Notes under the pieces: model-generated
What the model was told of the DNA's origin: nothing
Database searches by the model: none
The model's input: the letters and a program-made list of their open reading frames with translations, nothing else
NCBI RefSeq assembly: GCF_000472865.1
Contig: NZ_AXAP01000009.1
Coordinates: 1-64,000 of the forward strand
Source: Bradyrhizobium elkanii WSM2783
GTDB lineage: Bacteria > Pseudomonadota > Alphaproteobacteria > Rhizobiales > Xanthobacteraceae
Reading direction: 5' to 3'
Length of the DNA: 64,000 nucleotides
Shown here: piece by piece, positions 25,490 through 34,167 of the stretch
How positions within the stretch are numbered: the first letter of the stretch is position 1
Layout of the letters: every line of letters begins with the position of its first letter
Program-made: the position numbers and the translations under genes

Positions 25490-26359
25490 ATGACCGATAT
25501 CCGATACGTCGCGCCGCAGACGCTTGATGAAGCGGTCGGCGCTTATGCCGCGGCGGGCAGCGCCGCGCGCATCCTGGCCGGCGGCACGGATCTCCTGGTG
25601 CAGATGCGCTCGGGCGCGGTGCAACCGGGTCTGATCGTCGACATCAAGAAAATCAAAGAACTCACTGCCGTCGAAGAACTTTCCGATGGTGGTTTCCGCT
25701 TCGGCGCTGCGGTGCCGGGCGCCGTGCTGGCCGAGCATCCGCACTTTGGCAAGATTTGGCCCGGCGTGTTGGAGGCGGTGAACCTGATCGGTTCCACCCA
25801 GGTGCAGGGCCGCGCCTCAGCCGGCGGCAATCTCTGCAACGCCTCGCCGGCCGGCGACAGCGTCCCGGCGATGATCGCTGCCGGCGCCGTCGTCACCGTG
25901 CAGGGCCCAAGCGGCCGCCGCGAGTTGAAGGTGGAGGACGTCCCTGCCGCTCCAGGCCGCACCAACCTCAAGCCAGGGGAGATCCTGGTCTTCTTCACGC
26001 TGCCGCCGCGCCCGCCAGGCTCCGGCGACGCCTACCTCCGCATGATCCCGCGTACCGAGATGGATATCGCAGTCGTCGGTTGCGGCGTCAGCCTGACACT
26101 GAAGGACGGCGTCTGCACCCACGCCCGCGTCGGCTTAGGGGCCGTGGCGCCGACCGCGCTGCTGGTCGCGCCGGCGGCGCAGGCGCTGATCGGCTCCCGC
26201 CTCGATGACGCCGCGCTGAATGCCGCCGCCAATGCCTGCCGTGCCGCCTGCCGTCCGATCGACGACAAGCGCGGCACCATCGCCTACCGCACCCAAATCG
26301 CGGGCGTATTGCTCAAGCGCACCGTGAAGATCGCCGCAGAACGCGCGCAAGGGAAATGA
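25490..26359 (+). CDS. Molybdenum hydroxylase, FAD-binding medium subunit
   Basis: A 289-residue CoxM/CutM-type FAD subunit. The FAD pyrophosphate-binding motif is ARILAGGTDLL (residues 24-34), and the second is SAGGNLCNASPAGD (about 113-126). It passes electrons from the iron-sulfur subunit to an acceptor. It heads a three-gene operon in the order medium, small, large. A GGGGAGG lies upstream, about 13 nt from the ATG. Confidence 0.92.
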   Translation: MTDIRYVAPQTLDEAVGAYAAAGSAARILAGGTDLLVQMRSGAVQPGLIVDIKKIKELTAVEELSDGGFRFGAAVPGAVLAEHPHFGKIWPGVLEAVNLIGSTQVQGRASAGGNLCNASPAGDSVPAMIAAGAVVTVQGPSGRRELKVEDVPAAPGRTNLKPGEILVFFTLPPRPPGSGDAYLRMIPRTEMDIAVVGCGVSLTLKDGVCTHARVGLGAVAPTALLVAPAAQALIGSRLDDAALNAAANACRAACRPIDDKRGTIAYRTQIAGVLLKRTVKIAAERAQGK

Positions 26360-26362
26360 CAA

Positions 26363-26845
26363 ATGGCAAAGCTGCACGTCTCCACCACCGTCAACGGCGA
26401 GCCCTTGGAATTCCTCTGCGAGCCCTTTGAAACCATGCTGGACGCACTGCGCAACCAGCTCGCGCTCACCGGCTCCAAGGAAGGCTGCGCCTCCGGCGAT
26501 TGCGGCGCCTGCTCGATCACGCTGGATGATCGATTGGTCTGTTCGTGCCTGATGCTCGCCGCCGAAGCGGAGGGGCGCGAGATCAGGACCATCGAGGGCA
26601 TGGCGCGCGGCGGCCGCCTGCATCCGCTGCAGGAGAAATTCCTGGAGCAGGCCGCGCTGCAGTGCGGCATCTGCACCTCCGGCATGCTGGTCGCCTCCGA
26701 GGCGCTCTTACGCAAGAACCCGGACCCGAGCGAGGAGGAAGTCCGCTTCTGGCTCGCCGGCAATCTCTGCCGCTGCACCGGCTACGACAAGATCGTCCGC
26801 GCGGTGCTTGAGACCGCAACCGAAATGCGGGAGGCCGCACAATGA
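26363..26845 (+). CDS. Molybdenum hydroxylase, 2Fe-2S small subunit
   Basis: A 160-residue CoxS/CutS-type protein with two iron-sulfur clusters. The N-terminal plant-type ferredoxin domain holds GCASGDCGACSI and a later Cys, and the C-terminal helical domain holds CGICTSGM and CRCTGYDKI. It relays electrons from the molybdenum centre to FAD. It starts 3 nt after the medium subunit and its stop overlaps the large-subunit start (ATGA). Confidence 0.95.
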   Translation: MAKLHVSTTVNGEPLEFLCEPFETMLDALRNQLALTGSKEGCASGDCGACSITLDDRLVCSCLMLAAEAEGREIRTIEGMARGGRLHPLQEKFLEQAALQCGICTSGMLVASEALLRKNPDPSEEEVRFWLAGNLCRCTGYDKIVRAVLETATEMREAAQ

Positions 26846-29100
26846 ACATCGTCGTCAACAACAAGTGGATCGGCCAGCGCACCATCCGTCCCGATGGCGT
26901 CGACAAGGTCACGGGACGCGCCGCCTTTGCTGCCGACACCACCATGCCCGGCATGATCTGGGGCAAGGTGCTGCGCAGCCCGCACCCGCATGCGCGCATC
27001 CGCTCGATCGACACCTCCAAGGCGGAAGCCTTGCCCGGCGTGAAAGCCGTAGTCACCTCGCGCGACGTGGTAGACTTCCCGCTGGATAAATCCGTGATGC
27101 TCGGCATCCAGGACATGCGCTGGATGTGCCGGAACGTGATGGCGCGCGACAAGGCGCTGTTCCCCGGCCACCCGGTCGCGGCGGTGGCCGCCACCACGGA
27201 AGCGATCGCCGCCAAGGCCTGCGAATTGATCGAGGTCGATTACGAGGTCTTGCCTTTCTCGATCGAGATCGAGGATGCGATCAAGCCTGACGCCCCGATC
27301 CTGCACGAGTTCAACAAGTTCGAAGGCAAGCCCTCCAACATCGTCGGCACCCTCGAGCACAAGAAGGGCGACATCGACGAAGGCTTCAAACAGGCCGATA
27401 TCATCATCGAGCGCAGCTTCACCACCCGCCCGGTGCACCAGGGCTATATCGAGCCGCACGCCTGCCTGATCTCGGTCACCGCCGACGGCAAGGCCACGAT
27501 CTGGAGCTCGAGCCAGGGCCAGTTCATGGTCCGCGCGATGACGTCGATGCTGACGGGCATCCCGCAGAGCGACATCCGCGCCATCCCCGCCGAGATCGGC
27601 GGCGGCTTCGGCGGCAAGACCATCGTCTATCTCGAGCCGCTGGCGACGTTGCTTGCGAAGAAATCCGGCCGCCCGGTCAAGATGGTGATGACGCGCGAGG
27701 AGGTGATGCGCGCCACCGGCCCAACGTCAGGCTCGAAGAGCACAGTGAAGATCGGCGCGAAGAAGGACGGCACCATCGTCGCCGCGCAAGGCACATTCTA
27801 TCTGCAGGCCGGCGCCTTCCCGGGCTCGCCGATCCGCGGCGCCGCCGGCTGCAGCTTTGCGCCCTACGACATCGCGAACGTGCTCTCGGTCGGATATGAC
27901 GTCTGCTCCAACCGCTCCAAGGTCGCGGCCTATCGCGCGCCCGGCGCGCCGATCGGCGCCTATGCGGTGGAATGCGTGCTCGACGAGGTCGCGGAAAGCC
28001 TGAACATGGAGCCGCTCGAGTTCCGCCTGAAGAACGCGGCGAGGCAAGGGACGAAAGCGGCGCACGGCCCGGTCTTCCCCCGCATCGGCTATATCGAGAC
28101 GCTGGAAGCCGCGAAGACCTCGCCGCATTACAGCACGCCAACAGGCAAATTGCAGGGCAGGGGTGTCGCCTCCGGCTTCTGGTTCAACGCCGGCGGTGAA
28201 TCCTCGGCGCAGGTCAACATCACCGAGGACGGCAACGTCGTCGTCACCACAGGGCATCCCGATATCGGCGGCTCGCGCGCCGGCATCGCCAATGTCTGCG
28301 CCGAACTGCTCGGCATCGACTACCGCCGCGTCTCCGTCATCATCGGTGACACCCAGACGGTCGGCTTCTCCAATCTCACCGGCGGCAGCCGCGTGTTGTT
28401 TGCTTCCTCGATGGTGGTGACGCAAGCGACCGAGAAGGTGATCAACACGCTGCGCGAACGCGCCGCAAAGATCTGGGAGATCGATCCCGAAGCCGTGAAA
28501 TGGGAGAACGGCGCCGCGCATCCTGCCAGCCCGAACGCCGGCCAGTTCGAGCCGCTCACGCTCGAACAGCTCGCCGAGAAGGCCCCCATGCAGGGCGGCC
28601 CGATCGGCGCCGGCGTGCAGCTCAACACCCAAGGCGCCGACGGCGGCTTCGGCACCCACATCTGCGACGTCGAGGTCGACATCGAGCTCGGCATCGCCCG
28701 TGTCATCAGATACACGGCGGTGCAGGACGTCGGCCGCGCCGTCCATCCCGGCTATGTCGAAGGCCAGCTCCAGGGCGGCGTCGCGCAAGGCATCGGCTGG
28801 GCACTGAACGAGGAATACATCTACCGCAGCGACGGCAAGGTCGATAACCCCGGCTTCCTCGACTACCGCATGCCGGTGTGCTCGGATTTGCCGATGCTCG
28901 ACACCATCCTGGTCGAAGTCCCGAACCCGAAACACCCCCAAGGCGTCAAGGGCGTCGGCGAAGTGCCTCTGGTGCCGGTGATGGCGGCGGTAGCGAATGC
29001 GATCTACCGCGCGGTGGGCAAGCGCTTTTACGCCCTGCCGATGTCCCCGCCGAAGGTGCTCGCGGGTTTGGACGAGCCGGTGCAGCAGGCGGCAGAGTAG
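26842..29100 (+). CDS. Molybdenum hydroxylase, molybdopterin-binding large subunit
   Basis: A 752-residue member of the xanthine dehydrogenase family. The N-terminal hammerhead domain (VTGRAAFAADTTMPGM) precedes molybdopterin-binding segments (GGGFGGKTIVYLEP, GGSRAGIANVCAE) and the catalytic Glu in KGVGEVPLVP near the C-terminus. The active-site loop reads AYRAPGAP, unlike the AYRCSF loop of true CO dehydrogenase. The pattern is closer to the hydroxybenzoyl-CoA reductase or aldehyde/xanthine oxidase-like branch. The substrate cannot be named from sequence. No maturation genes are present in the window. Confidence 0.92.
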   Translation: MNIVVNNKWIGQRTIRPDGVDKVTGRAAFAADTTMPGMIWGKVLRSPHPHARIRSIDTSKAEALPGVKAVVTSRDVVDFPLDKSVMLGIQDMRWMCRNVMARDKALFPGHPVAAVAATTEAIAAKACELIEVDYEVLPFSIEIEDAIKPDAPILHEFNKFEGKPSNIVGTLEHKKGDIDEGFKQADIIIERSFTTRPVHQGYIEPHACLISVTADGKATIWSSSQGQFMVRAMTSMLTGIPQSDIRAIPAEIGGGFGGKTIVYLEPLATLLAKKSGRPVKMVMTREEVMRATGPTSGSKSTVKIGAKKDGTIVAAQGTFYLQAGAFPGSPIRGAAGCSFAPYDIANVLSVGYDVCSNRSKVAAYRAPGAPIGAYAVECVLDEVAESLNMEPLEFRLKNAARQGTKAAHGPVFPRIGYIETLEAAKTSPHYSTPTGKLQGRGVASGFWFNAGGESSAQVNITEDGNVVVTTGHPDIGGSRAGIANVCAELLGIDYRRVSVIIGDTQTVGFSNLTGGSRVLFASSMVVTQATEKVINTLRERAAKIWEIDPEAVKWENGAAHPASPNAGQFEPLTLEQLAEKAPMQGGPIGAGVQLNTQGADGGFGTHICDVEVDIELGIARVIRYTAVQDVGRAVHPGYVEGQLQGGVAQGIGWALNEEYIYRSDGKVDNPGFLDYRMPVCSDLPMLDTILVEVPNPKHPQGVKGVGEVPLVPVMAAVANAIYRAVGKRFYALPMSPPKVLAGLDEPVQQAAE

Positions 29101-29128
29101 CTGGGGAGGGCGGTCAATCCGCTCGCAC

Positions 29129-29249
29129 CGTCATTGCGAGCCACCGGGTCGGCGCATAGCGCCGCCCGATGACAGGCTCCGCGAAGCAATCCATTTCACC
29201 GCTTGGGGAGAGATGGATTGCTTCGTCGCTTGCGCTCCTCACAATGACG
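29129..29249. repeat. Palindromic repeat family B, copy with 41-nt insertion
   Basis: It has the same ends as the perfect palindrome at 39745-39822 (cgtcattgcgag...caatgacg). In the left arm a 41-nt hairpin element (29140-29180) replaces the tip sequence. See the finding on the nested element. Confidence 0.8.
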
Positions 29250-29302
29250 CTGCGGCTATCATGCGCGTAGGATGGGTAGAGCGGAAGCGAAACCCATCAA
29301 CG

Positions 29303-29680
29303 TTACGCCATCCGATGCACGGCACACAGCTTGTTGCCGTCATGATCGCGCAGATAGGCGATATACATCTTCATCCCGTTGCCTTCGCGGATGCCGGGCG
29401 GGTCCTCACAGGTCGTGCCGCCATTGGCAAGCCCCGCCGCATGGAATGCATCGACCGCCGCGGGCGACTCCGCATTGAAGCCGATGGTGCCGCCATTGGC
29501 GAAGGTCGCCGCCTTGCCGTCGATCGGCTTCGACACCGAGAACGTCCCCGTCTTCGTGCGCCAGAACACCCGATGCCGGTCGACAAATCCCGGCCTCACG
29601 CCGAGCGTGCCGAGCAGCGCGTCATAAAACGCTTTGGACTTGTCGAGGTCGTTGGTTCCGATCATCACATGCGAGAACAT
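29303..29680 (-). CDS. VOC-superfamily protein (glyoxalase/bleomycin-resistance fold)
   Basis: A 125-residue single VOC module. It begins MFSHVMIGTNDLDKSKAFYD, the usual first strand and helix, and ends YIAYLRDHDGNKLCAVH, the usual last metal-ligand strand. Candidate metal ligands are His4 and Glu or His in the last strands. Members include lyases, dioxygenases and resistance proteins, so the reaction is open. The Asp/His/Asn ligand set is not diagnostic. The protein is cytosolic and monocistronic. Confidence 0.85.
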   Translation of the reverse strand: MFSHVMIGTNDLDKSKAFYDALLGTLGVRPGFVDRHRVFWRTKTGTFSVSKPIDGKAATFANGGTIGFNAESPAAVDAFHAAGLANGGTTCEDPPGIREGNGMKMYIAYLRDHDGNKLCAVHRMA

Positions 29681-30089
29681 TCTACCTGTCCCTCCCGTTG
29701 CGCGACGTTCATTCCGCTGCGACGCCGCTTCGCAGAAGATGTTCCTAGCAGAAGGTTGGGCGGGGATGGAAGTCCGGGACGGACGCGGGCGGCGCGGATG
29801 ACGCTAAAGCCAACCCGCCGCGCGCTCTCCGCAAGGCTTGCCGATCCGAAAGCGCGCGATGTCGTCAGTCAGGAGCGGGCGCGTCCTGCTTTCAGAAGAC
29901 GCGGGCTCGGCGCGCCACGTTTGGACAGCACTGTTGCCTCAATATCCCTCCCGCTCCCCTCCCGCCGGTCGCACCTCAAGAAAAGCCCGGCGCGAACGGA
30001 ACCGGATGCGCAAGATCGCAATTCTAGGCCTGCAGGCACATAGCTGCGGCAAGTTGACCCTTGCACAACAACTTACAAAGGGTGCGAAA
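29681..30089. other. Intergenic region, no gene seen
   Basis: About 400 nt between divergent genes. A frame joined to the Cys-rich peptide gene is open from 29838, but its translation is highly basic and irregular and unlike a conserved protein. Confidence 0.5.
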
Positions 30090-30497
30090 ATGCCACGGGT
30101 GAACCAAGCTACAAAGCAGGCGCGTACAACCAAAGCTGCCGCCGTAACGGCGTTCGGTACGGCGGGCCTCGGTCTTTCGCTGGCGGGGAGCGCGTCTGCG
30201 TCCGCGATACCCACCGCTGACATCCCGCAGTCCGACGACTTCTCGCCCAATCAGCGCCTGGTCCTTGGTGAAGAGGAAATGGCCGACGTCAGTCTCGCCA
30301 CGTTCTATCTGTTCGATAAGGAAAACGCCGACCCCGGCGTGCAACTGGCCGCCGTTGTCGTTCGCGGCTGCCGAGGTTGCGGTGGTTGCCGCGGCTGCCG
30401 TGGCTGCCGTGGCTGCGGAGTAGGCTGGCGTGGCTGTGGTGGCTGTGGAGGTTGCGGCGGCTGCTGCGCCCGCTGGGGCCGCTGCCGCTGGTGCTAG
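30090..30497 (+). CDS. Cys/Gly-repeat peptide, possible RiPP-type precursor
   Basis: A 135-residue protein. It opens with a basic segment (MPRVNQATKQARTTKAA), an Ala/Gly hydrophobic stretch (VTAFGTAGLGLSLAGSASAS), then an acidic leader-like region (LGEEEMADVSLATFYLFDKE). The C-terminal 45 residues are built of GC(R/G)GC units, with 15 cysteines and a Trp-containing end (CARWGRCRWC). A conserved-looking leader plus a Cys/Gly core is what ribosomal peptide precursors look like, but no maturase gene lies next to it. The start at 30090 follows AAAGGG at good spacing. Alternatives are a metal-binding or structural protein. Confidence 0.6.
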   Translation: MPRVNQATKQARTTKAAAVTAFGTAGLGLSLAGSASASAIPTADIPQSDDFSPNQRLVLGEEEMADVSLATFYLFDKENADPGVQLAAVVVRGCRGCGGCRGCRGCRGCGVGWRGCGGCGGCGGCCARWGRCRWC

Positions 30498-30628
30498 GGT
30501 CAAGACCTCACCGCTAAACGACAAAGCTTGACGACCTGTCGGGCGGCGCCGTCCGCCCGCAAGTCGGCGACGATGTTCCGCGTCGCCGATCGGCAGCGTT
30601 TGGCAAATCCTGAAAGGCCCGCGCACGG

Positions 30629-30958
30629 CTATCGAACGACAGCCGCCTCGCCGATCCAGCGTCCCTCCCAGAGATAAAAGCGATCAGTTGCCCCGAGCGC
30701 TTGCGCTGCCTCTTCGCGACACAAGAACACGAAACCCAGCCGCCTCCGTTCGCCCGGCATCATGGCGCGTTCGAGCAGCGGATAACCATCCCAGCCCTCA
30801 TCGACACTTCTGTCCTTGGTGCACGGGCAGCCCCAGCCAAGACGGACCGGCCCCATCCTGCCACCTGCCTCGACCGGATAAAGATAGAGGTCCACAATCA
30901 AGTCAGGCGTTACGGCGTGCAAGGCTTCGCGGAATGCGGTCTCGCGTGTCACAGCCAC
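30629..30958 (-). CDS. Conserved hypothetical protein, EF-Tu-domain-like
   Basis: A 109-residue protein whose motifs (LIVDLYLYPVEAGGRMGPVR, WGCPC, GWDGYPLL, FYLWEGRWIGEAAV) form a compact, regularly spaced beta-rich domain. The end, FYLWEGRWIGEA, resembles the C-terminal barrel of translation elongation factor EF-Tu. Relatives occur as stand-alone unknown proteins. It faces the Cys/Gly-repeat gene tail to tail. Function unknown. Confidence 0.6.
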   Translation of the reverse strand: MAVTRETAFREALHAVTPDLIVDLYLYPVEAGGRMGPVRLGWGCPCTKDRSVDEGWDGYPLLERAMMPGERRRLGFVFLCREEAAQALGATDRFYLWEGRWIGEAAVVR

Positions 30959-30968
30959 ACCTCAACGC

Positions 30969-31082
30969 GTAGGGCGGATCAGCCACCGGGGCCACGCTTC
31001 GCGCGGCCCGATGACAGGCTCCGCGTAATCCGCCGTTCACGTACCACAAAACGGCGGATCACGTCTTCGGCTGATCTGCCCT
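30969..31082. repeat. Repeat family A copy 1, with nested 41-nt element
   Basis: It starts gtagggcggatca and ends with the other palindromic arm of the GTAGGGCGGATTAG family (ggcggatcacgtcttcggct). The element 30982-31022 replaces the tip sequence seen in the intact copy at 32817. Confidence 0.85.
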
Positions 31083-31113
31083 GCGAGCCGCCACGCCGCT
31101 TCGCAGGAAGGTC

Positions 31114-31566
31114 TCAGTTCTTGGCGGGGCACCTGGCCCGAATCTCTCCGAGAAGCTTTCGCATATTCTCAAAGTAAATTTCATCGAGAGTGGGGGGCAT
31201 GTCTTCGCAGATGTATTGGTGATGGTACTTGATCTCTTCATCGAAGCTTTTTCGCCATTCCGGCTTGTCGAATGCTTCCAGCATCTCGTCGTACGCAAAC
31301 AGCAGATGCGCGACGTAATTTTTGTATTGGGCGAATTTCTTTCGGTCTGCCTTGATCTCCAACAAATCAGGCTCAGCGTATTCCGGGTGCCGCAACGCAG
31401 ATTCGCTGTATGACATGTAGACTTGGCGGGCAGCCACTTCTTTGAAGTTCCTGCTGATGAAGTAGACTTGAGCCACGACGATGACGAAGGCGAAGCCAGC
31501 AATGACCGCGGACGCGACTTGCGCCCAGTTCGACTTCGGCCGAATGTTCTCAGATTGAGCGGACAT
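31114..31566 (-). CDS. Unknown membrane protein, single N-terminal helix
   Basis: The 150-residue protein has a short N-terminal cytoplasmic part, one membrane helix (residues 17-37, VASAVIAGFAFVIVVAQVYF), and a helical soluble region rich in charged and aromatic residues. The segment includes MSYSESALRHPEYAEPDLLEI, resembling small membrane-attached unknowns common beside genomic islands. No catalytic motif. It stands between two copies of repeat family A, and its base composition is somewhat lower in GC than the core genes. Confidence 0.6.
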   Translation of the reverse strand: MSAQSENIRPKSNWAQVASAVIAGFAFVIVVAQVYFISRNFKEVAARQVYMSYSESALRHPEYAEPDLLEIKADRKKFAQYKNYVAHLLFAYDEMLEAFDKPEWRKSFDEEIKYHHQYICEDMPPTLDEIYFENMRKLLGEIRARCPAKN

Positions 31567-31651
31567 GTTTGGACCAAGGGGAGTGGATAGGTGGTGGGTG
31601 AAGCTAGCCTCCGCGTAGTCCGCGGATTGGCGGGGGGGGGAAGGGCAGTCC

Positions 31652-31731
31652 GTAGGGCGGACTAGCGCCGCCTAATCCGCCGTTCTCGTGCCGCAAGGTG
31701 GCGGACTGTGTCTTCGGCTAATCCGCCCTAC
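31652..31731. repeat. Repeat family A copy 2
   Basis: Palindromic unit gtagggcggacta...atccgccctac directly before the membrane protein gene ending at 31735. The copy ends 3 nt from that stop codon, so it may also shape the mRNA 3' end. Confidence 0.85.
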
Positions 31732-31734
31732 CAG

Positions 31735-32568
31735 CTAAGGAAACAGCGCGCGCCTAACAATAAGAAGAAGCGTCACAACAGTAGGATAGAACAAGATCAG
31801 GAAGCCAATAGCATAAAGCATAGAAATAATTGCTCGTACCGTGGGTCTGGAGTGATCTTGAGCGTCATAAATCAAGGCCAGGAGATCAGTATTGAAATTC
31901 TCGGCCTCAGCGTGAAACGTCATCCAAAGGCCTCGTTCTGCCCTTCGTTGTGCATGCAAAATCCTTGCAACCTTCTCGACATAGATGTTCCCGTTTGCAC
32001 TGTATATGTCGGCGTCGTCACCTTCGATCGACCGTTTTGATATTTGGAGGATAACCTCCTCAAAAAAGCGCTGGAGATGAAAAGGATAGGCCAGCTCGTT
32101 GAGCCAATTGCGGCCTGTAGCTTCCTCTTCGCCGTGCTTCGACAAATAGTCTCCAGCGATGCGCGTGACCATCAATGACGTTCTTGCACTTGTAATCAAC
32201 GGCCTCTCAGCTTCAATATGTGCCAACGCATTTTCGTTTCTTTTGACCTCCGGCGGGCAAAGCATCGTGAAGAGAAAAGAGGCTGCACCAAGGGCAACAA
32301 GCCCAAAGTAAGTAATTACGAGCCGGTTCATTGTGAAAGACCTGCTTGCTTCCAGAGCTCCGTGCTCCGGTGCACCCAGCCAATGGGCAACCAGGCTCGG
32401 CGAAATCAGCAGGAAGTCGACGACTTGTTGATTGAAAAGGATAAGCGTGCCCATGAAGGGTACCAATACCGTTAAGGCAACAACACGGGACTGGCCAAAG
32501 GTTCTAAGGTTTGACCAATTGGGCAAAATCTTTGGAAAAGCTTCTAGGAAAGCGTCTTTGAAACGCAT
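31735..32568 (-). CDS. Unknown membrane protein with terminal helices
   Basis: The 277-residue protein has two membrane helices in the N-terminal third (residues 30-55 and about 85-108) and one or two at the C-terminus (IISMLYAIGFLILFYPTVVTLLLIV). A cytosolic helical domain of about 130 residues between them contains no known catalytic motif. Layout of terminal helices around a soluble domain is seen in several membrane effectors, but I see no signature. Codon use is less GC-biased than the core genes, which suggests recent acquisition. Confidence 0.6.
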   Translation of the reverse strand: MRFKDAFLEAFPKILPNWSNLRTFGQSRVVALTVLVPFMGTLILFNQQVVDFLLISPSLVAHWLGAPEHGALEASRSFTMNRLVITYFGLVALGAASFLFTMLCPPEVKRNENALAHIEAERPLITSARTSLMVTRIAGDYLSKHGEEEATGRNWLNELAYPFHLQRFFEEVILQISKRSIEGDDADIYSANGNIYVEKVARILHAQRRAERGLWMTFHAEAENFNTDLLALIYDAQDHSRPTVRAIISMLYAIGFLILFYPTVVTLLLIVRRALFP

Positions 32569-32905
32569 CTGTTTCGTCTTGGACTTTCTTCAACTGGTCA
32601 CGCTTGTCCCTTGACCCAGCGCAACAGGTCCCCGCGGTTGAAAACCGTACGGAGATAATCCTACATTTTTAGCGTGATTCGGAAGGCGGCAGCCAGAATA
32701 CGCAATGTCTGTCGGGGACCGTGATCCGCAGCTTGGCGGCGAGACAGTGGTGGATGCGAAGCCTGACTGGTGCGACGCATATCCGATGATTTGAGCTGTC
32801 GCGATTTCGTAAGCGGGTAGGGCGGATTAGCGCAGCGTAATCCGCCGTTCACGTACCACAAAGCGGTGGATTACGCCTTTGGCTGATCCATCCTGTGAGC
32901 ATGAG
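32569..32905. other. Intergenic region with repeat copy
   Basis: Holds no gene. The right end is occupied by a repeat family A copy (32817-32895), and the left part has AT-rich patches suitable for the promoter of the membrane protein gene. Confidence 0.6.
32817..32895. repeat. Repeat family A copy 3 (intact reference)
   Basis: gtagggcggattagcgcagc continues to taatccgcc and a second palindromic half ending ggctgatcc. It shows the uninterrupted tip that is replaced in copy 1. Confidence 0.85.
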
Positions 32906-34048
32906 CTATCCCTTGTCACTTCTTTTGCTAGGCGCAAACATCGCGATGGCCTCCCAGACACTCCTTCCACTCAAAGCAGCAACGCTGACGGAGAATGCGA
33001 GCGTAGGTGAAACGCCCGTGAAATAGGTTAGGGTTCCGGCAATGACACCGGCCAGTCCTAACTCGGCGATCACCTTACCTGCCTGTGGCCCGTGCTGGTC
33101 AAGCCAGCCGACAAAGCCCGCACACATACCCTGGGCTGCACTTACAGCAGTCTTGGCTAAGCTAAGTTTCTCTGAGGCGTTCTCTGCTGCTTGCACCTGG
33201 TCGACGGTCTCTGCAAGCGATTGGAAATCTGACTCAAGACGTTGAAGAGTATCGCGGACCCTTTCGTATCCATCGAGCGCCTCAGGTTCGTTCGGAATCC
33301 GAGCGCCCAGGCGCTCTAATTCCTGGCTGATGGACGCCGCCGCGTACCTTGCTAAGCGCGCGAACAAACTTGGATCAGCAACTAAACGCTGAGCGGTATC
33401 TTCAGCAGCGTCTGTGTCGGATCGACTTGTTTGAAAGACGTTAGGATCGAAGGTGGACGCGCTAAATACCGTTCTCGCCGCTGGCGGGTTCGCAGTTGTA
33501 ATGACAGAACCAGCTACTCCCGTTCCTGCCACGCCTTGCTCGTGCTTGATTGAACGAAATACTCCTCCTTCGTATGAGTGTCCGACGAAAGCGGGCAATC
33601 TGCTCAGTTCGCGCGGCCCTCTTGCCCCATTAAAGGAAGTGCGTTCATCCACGATGGCACCATCGAACCTCGTGCGTTCTAGCAGAGACGCGTTCCGGAA
33701 ATTGGCCCCTCTCAGATCAGCCTCACGGAAATCTCCGTTCAGAACCTGGGCAGACGACAGGACAGCGTCGCGAAGGTTTGCACCCGCAAATGAGACATTG
33801 TGCAGCGCGGAGCCAGCAAAATCTGAGCCACTACAGTTAGCATAAGTTGCATTGAAGCGAATTAGCCGGGCTCGGCCAAATTTCGAGTTAGACAGATTTG
33901 CCGATTGTGCGTTCGCAGATGTCAGATTGGCTTGCGAAAAGTCTCTGCCGGGCAATTCTCTCTTTGAAAGGTCAGTGCCGCTAAGGTCACAACCGCTCAA
34001 ATCGGTAGCTCCAGCATCCAACAGTTTGAGATCTTCAGGGTTGGCCAT
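32906..34048 (-). CDS. Pentapeptide-repeat protein with hydrophobic C-terminal domain
   Basis: The 380-residue protein has A(D/N)Lxx-type pentapeptide repeats from about residue 14 to 145 (for example DLSGCDLSGTDLSKRELPG), predicted to form a right-handed quadrilateral helix. A helical region (210-300) follows, with heptad-like LQRLESDFQSLAETVDQVQ. The C-terminal part carries two hydrophobic stretches (IAELGLAGVIAGTLTYF, ALSGRSVWEAIAMF). Pentapeptide proteins range from DNA mimics to membrane or effector scaffolds. The hydrophobic end points to membrane association. It lies between family A repeat copies and is likely accessory. Confidence 0.75.
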   Translation of the reverse strand: MANPEDLKLLDAGATDLSGCDLSGTDLSKRELPGRDFSQANLTSANAQSANLSNSKFGRARLIRFNATYANCSGSDFAGSALHNVSFAGANLRDAVLSSAQVLNGDFREADLRGANFRNASLLERTRFDGAIVDERTSFNGARGPRELSRLPAFVGHSYEGGVFRSIKHEQGVAGTGVAGSVITTANPPAARTVFSASTFDPNVFQTSRSDTDAAEDTAQRLVADPSLFARLARYAAASISQELERLGARIPNEPEALDGYERVRDTLQRLESDFQSLAETVDQVQAAENASEKLSLAKTAVSAAQGMCAGFVGWLDQHGPQAGKVIAELGLAGVIAGTLTYFTGVSPTLAFSVSVAALSGRSVWEAIAMFAPSKRSDKG

Positions 34049-34075
34049 TTCGTTGTTCTCTGGGATCAGTAGCGC

Positions 34076-34150
34076 GTAGGTCGGATTAGAGTAGCGCAGC
34101 GTAATCCGCCGTTCACGTACCGCGAAGCGGCGGACTACGCCCTCGGCTAA
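34076..34150. repeat. Repeat family A copy 4
   Basis: It starts gtaggtcggattaga and contains agcgtaatccgccgttcacg and the second half cggactacgccctcggctaa. It lies between the pentapeptide gene and the lipoprotein gene. Confidence 0.8.
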
Positions 34151-34167
34151 GTTGTCCCACGAGCTAC

